Below, one piece after another: positions 16,109 through 17,169 of a stretch of DNA of 17,169 bases; position 1 is the stretch's first letter; each line of letters starts with the position of its first letter. Source of the stretch: Lysobacteraceae bacterium (GTDB lineage: Bacteria; Pseudomonadota; Gammaproteobacteria; DSM-19610). Location: the NCBI GenBank assembly GCA_020201295.1, contig JAIVHA010000010.1:1-17169 (forward strand). Reading direction: 5' to 3'. Both the position numbers and the translations under genes were made by a program. Under the pieces are notes generated by a model, which was given only the letters and a program-made list of their open reading frames with translations, was not told the origin of the DNA and ran no database searches.

Positions 16109-17169
16109 TCATACCAGGCCGAGCAGCAGCACCAGGCAGAGGGCAATGGCCAGGCCGAGGATCCCGAAGCGGCGCCAGGGACGCAGGCTGGCCTCCAGGC
16201 GTTCGCCCAACTCGGGTCCGGTCAGCCGTTGCAGCTGCTGCCGACAAGGATCCCGCAAGCGTCGCCAGCGCCGGGTGAAGCCCAGATGGGTCAGGGCGCG
16301 GCTGCGGCGCCAGCCTCGCTTCAGGAGCCTTTCGAGGGGAATGAGGATGTCGCCGGAAGGCACGGCCAGTGGCAGGGTGCGGAACACGCGGCTGGCCCAC
16401 AGGGCCAGTAGCGCAGCGGCCAACAGTGGCCAGGTGGCGGACCAGAGTGCCGCCGGGGTCCGCAAGGCGGCCGCATCGACCGCCAGCAGCCAGGGGCCGA
16501 GCAGGGCGACCAGCAGGGCCAGCAGCCAGGGCAGCAACAGGCCCGGCGGTGGTCGTTGCGCCGTGCCCGCGCGGTTGCGCAGCTGCCAGAGAAAGCGCGC
16601 CATGAGCAGGCTGGTGCCGACACTGGCCAGGGCCAGCAGCCAGGATGGCGAACAGCGCCGGGCCGGCCGCGTCCGGGTGGACCAGGCCCAGCCCCAGGGC
16701 GACGCCGATCAGGCCCATCTGGCTGATGCTGGAATAGGCCAGGATCACCCGCGGCGCCCGCTGCAGCAGACCGACCGCCACGCCATAGAATGCCGCCACC
16801 AGTCCCAGCACGATGAGCGACGCGCCCCAGCCGGGCAGGGCCTCCACGCCCAGCGGCAGGAAACGCAGCCAGCCCAGCAGCCCCGCCTTGATCATGGCCG
16901 AGGCCAGCACCGCCGCGCCTGGTGCCGGAGTGGCGCCGTAGGCCAGGGGCAGGCTCATGTGCAGGCCCAGCAGACCGGCCTTGACGCCGAAGCCCACCAG
17001 CAGCAGGGCGATGATGAGATCCCGCTGCGGCGCGGCGGCCACGCTGGCCGGGGCCATGGCGAGGTCGGCACCGCCATTGGCGACGGTCAGCCACAGGGCC
17101 ACCAGCAGGGCCGCTTCACCCAGCACCGCCAGCACCAGGTAGGCCCGGGCGGCGTGGCGGGCGGCGGGG
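16109..17169 (-). pseudogene. NuoL/MrpD-like proton-channel subunit, broken by an internal gap (cut by right edge)
   Basis: The first visible part (17169 to about 16645) is a complex I subunit 5/MrpD-type membrane protein: AYLVLAVLGEAALL, channel lysines in LLVGFGVKAGLLGLHMSLPL and ASAMIKAGLLGW, and ILAYSSISQMGLIG. At GPALFAI the frame breaks. From about 16642 another frame gives the expected tail: WLLALASVGTSLLMARFLW, then the PSGDILIPLERLLKRGW ending, stopping at 16109. The HHGLAKAALFLG-like block expected between them, about 80 residues, is missing. The original frame instead runs on to 15978 as non-homologous sequence. The gene extends past the right edge. It is upstream of mrpA on the same strand and could belong to the antiporter system or to another NuoL-like complex such as DabB; no DabA-like gene is visible. 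Confidence 0.75.

Overview
The window looks like chromosomal DNA of a GC-rich, sulfur-oxidising gammaproteobacterium. A Chromatiales/Ectothiorhodospiraceae-type chemolithotroph is the best guess, inferred from SoxXA plus a HiPIP, a seven-domain Mrp-type Na+(K+)/H+ antiporter, gammaproteobacterial REP-type repeats and a DXS close to the E. coli enzyme. No rRNA, tRNA, CRISPR array, insertion sequence or phage gene was seen.

Layout, left to right. (1) The N-terminal half of dxs leaves the left edge on the minus strand, divergent from a plus-strand SAM-dependent methyltransferase with a regulatory domain. (2) A back-to-back REP pair at 2653-2720 separates the methyltransferase from a minus-strand metal-uptake locus: a small DUF2946-like Cys/His protein, an outer-membrane beta-barrel with a His-rich loop, a ZnuA-like binding protein and a ZnuB-like permease. 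No ZnuC ATPase is present in the locus. (3) A minus-strand electron-transfer block follows: soxA, soxX, then a HiPIP with a Tat signal and a lipobox-like cysteine. (4) Next come the ATPase and permease of a YadG/YadH-type ABC-2 exporter, with a 19-residue soxA-like remnant directly behind the permease. (5) Beyond a perfect 27-bp inverted repeat lies a tightly overlapping mrpA(B)-C-D-E-F-G operon. It is preceded by a further NuoL/MrpD-like proton-channel gene that runs off the right edge.

How they fit together. SoxXA would begin thiosulfate oxidation by coupling the sulfur substrate to the SoxYZ carrier and passing electrons to a periplasmic acceptor; the HiPIP is a plausible acceptor. The Mrp antiporter would use proton-motive force to expel Na+ and maintain pH. 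The metal locus would import zinc or a similar ion across both membranes.

The main oddity is three places where a conserved protein lacks an internal block: MrpA near 15568, the ABC ATPase/permease boundary near 9542, and the NuoL-like gene near 16642. I estimate roughly 65-90 codons missing at each, from memory of the families. One is in frame and two break the reading frame. They may be real deletions or a shared assembly fault; raw reads would settle it. I found no convincing new multi-gene system. The most unusual biology is the soxA-like remnant, the apparently membrane-tethered HiPIP beside a mono-haem SoxA, and the ATPase-less zinc locus.
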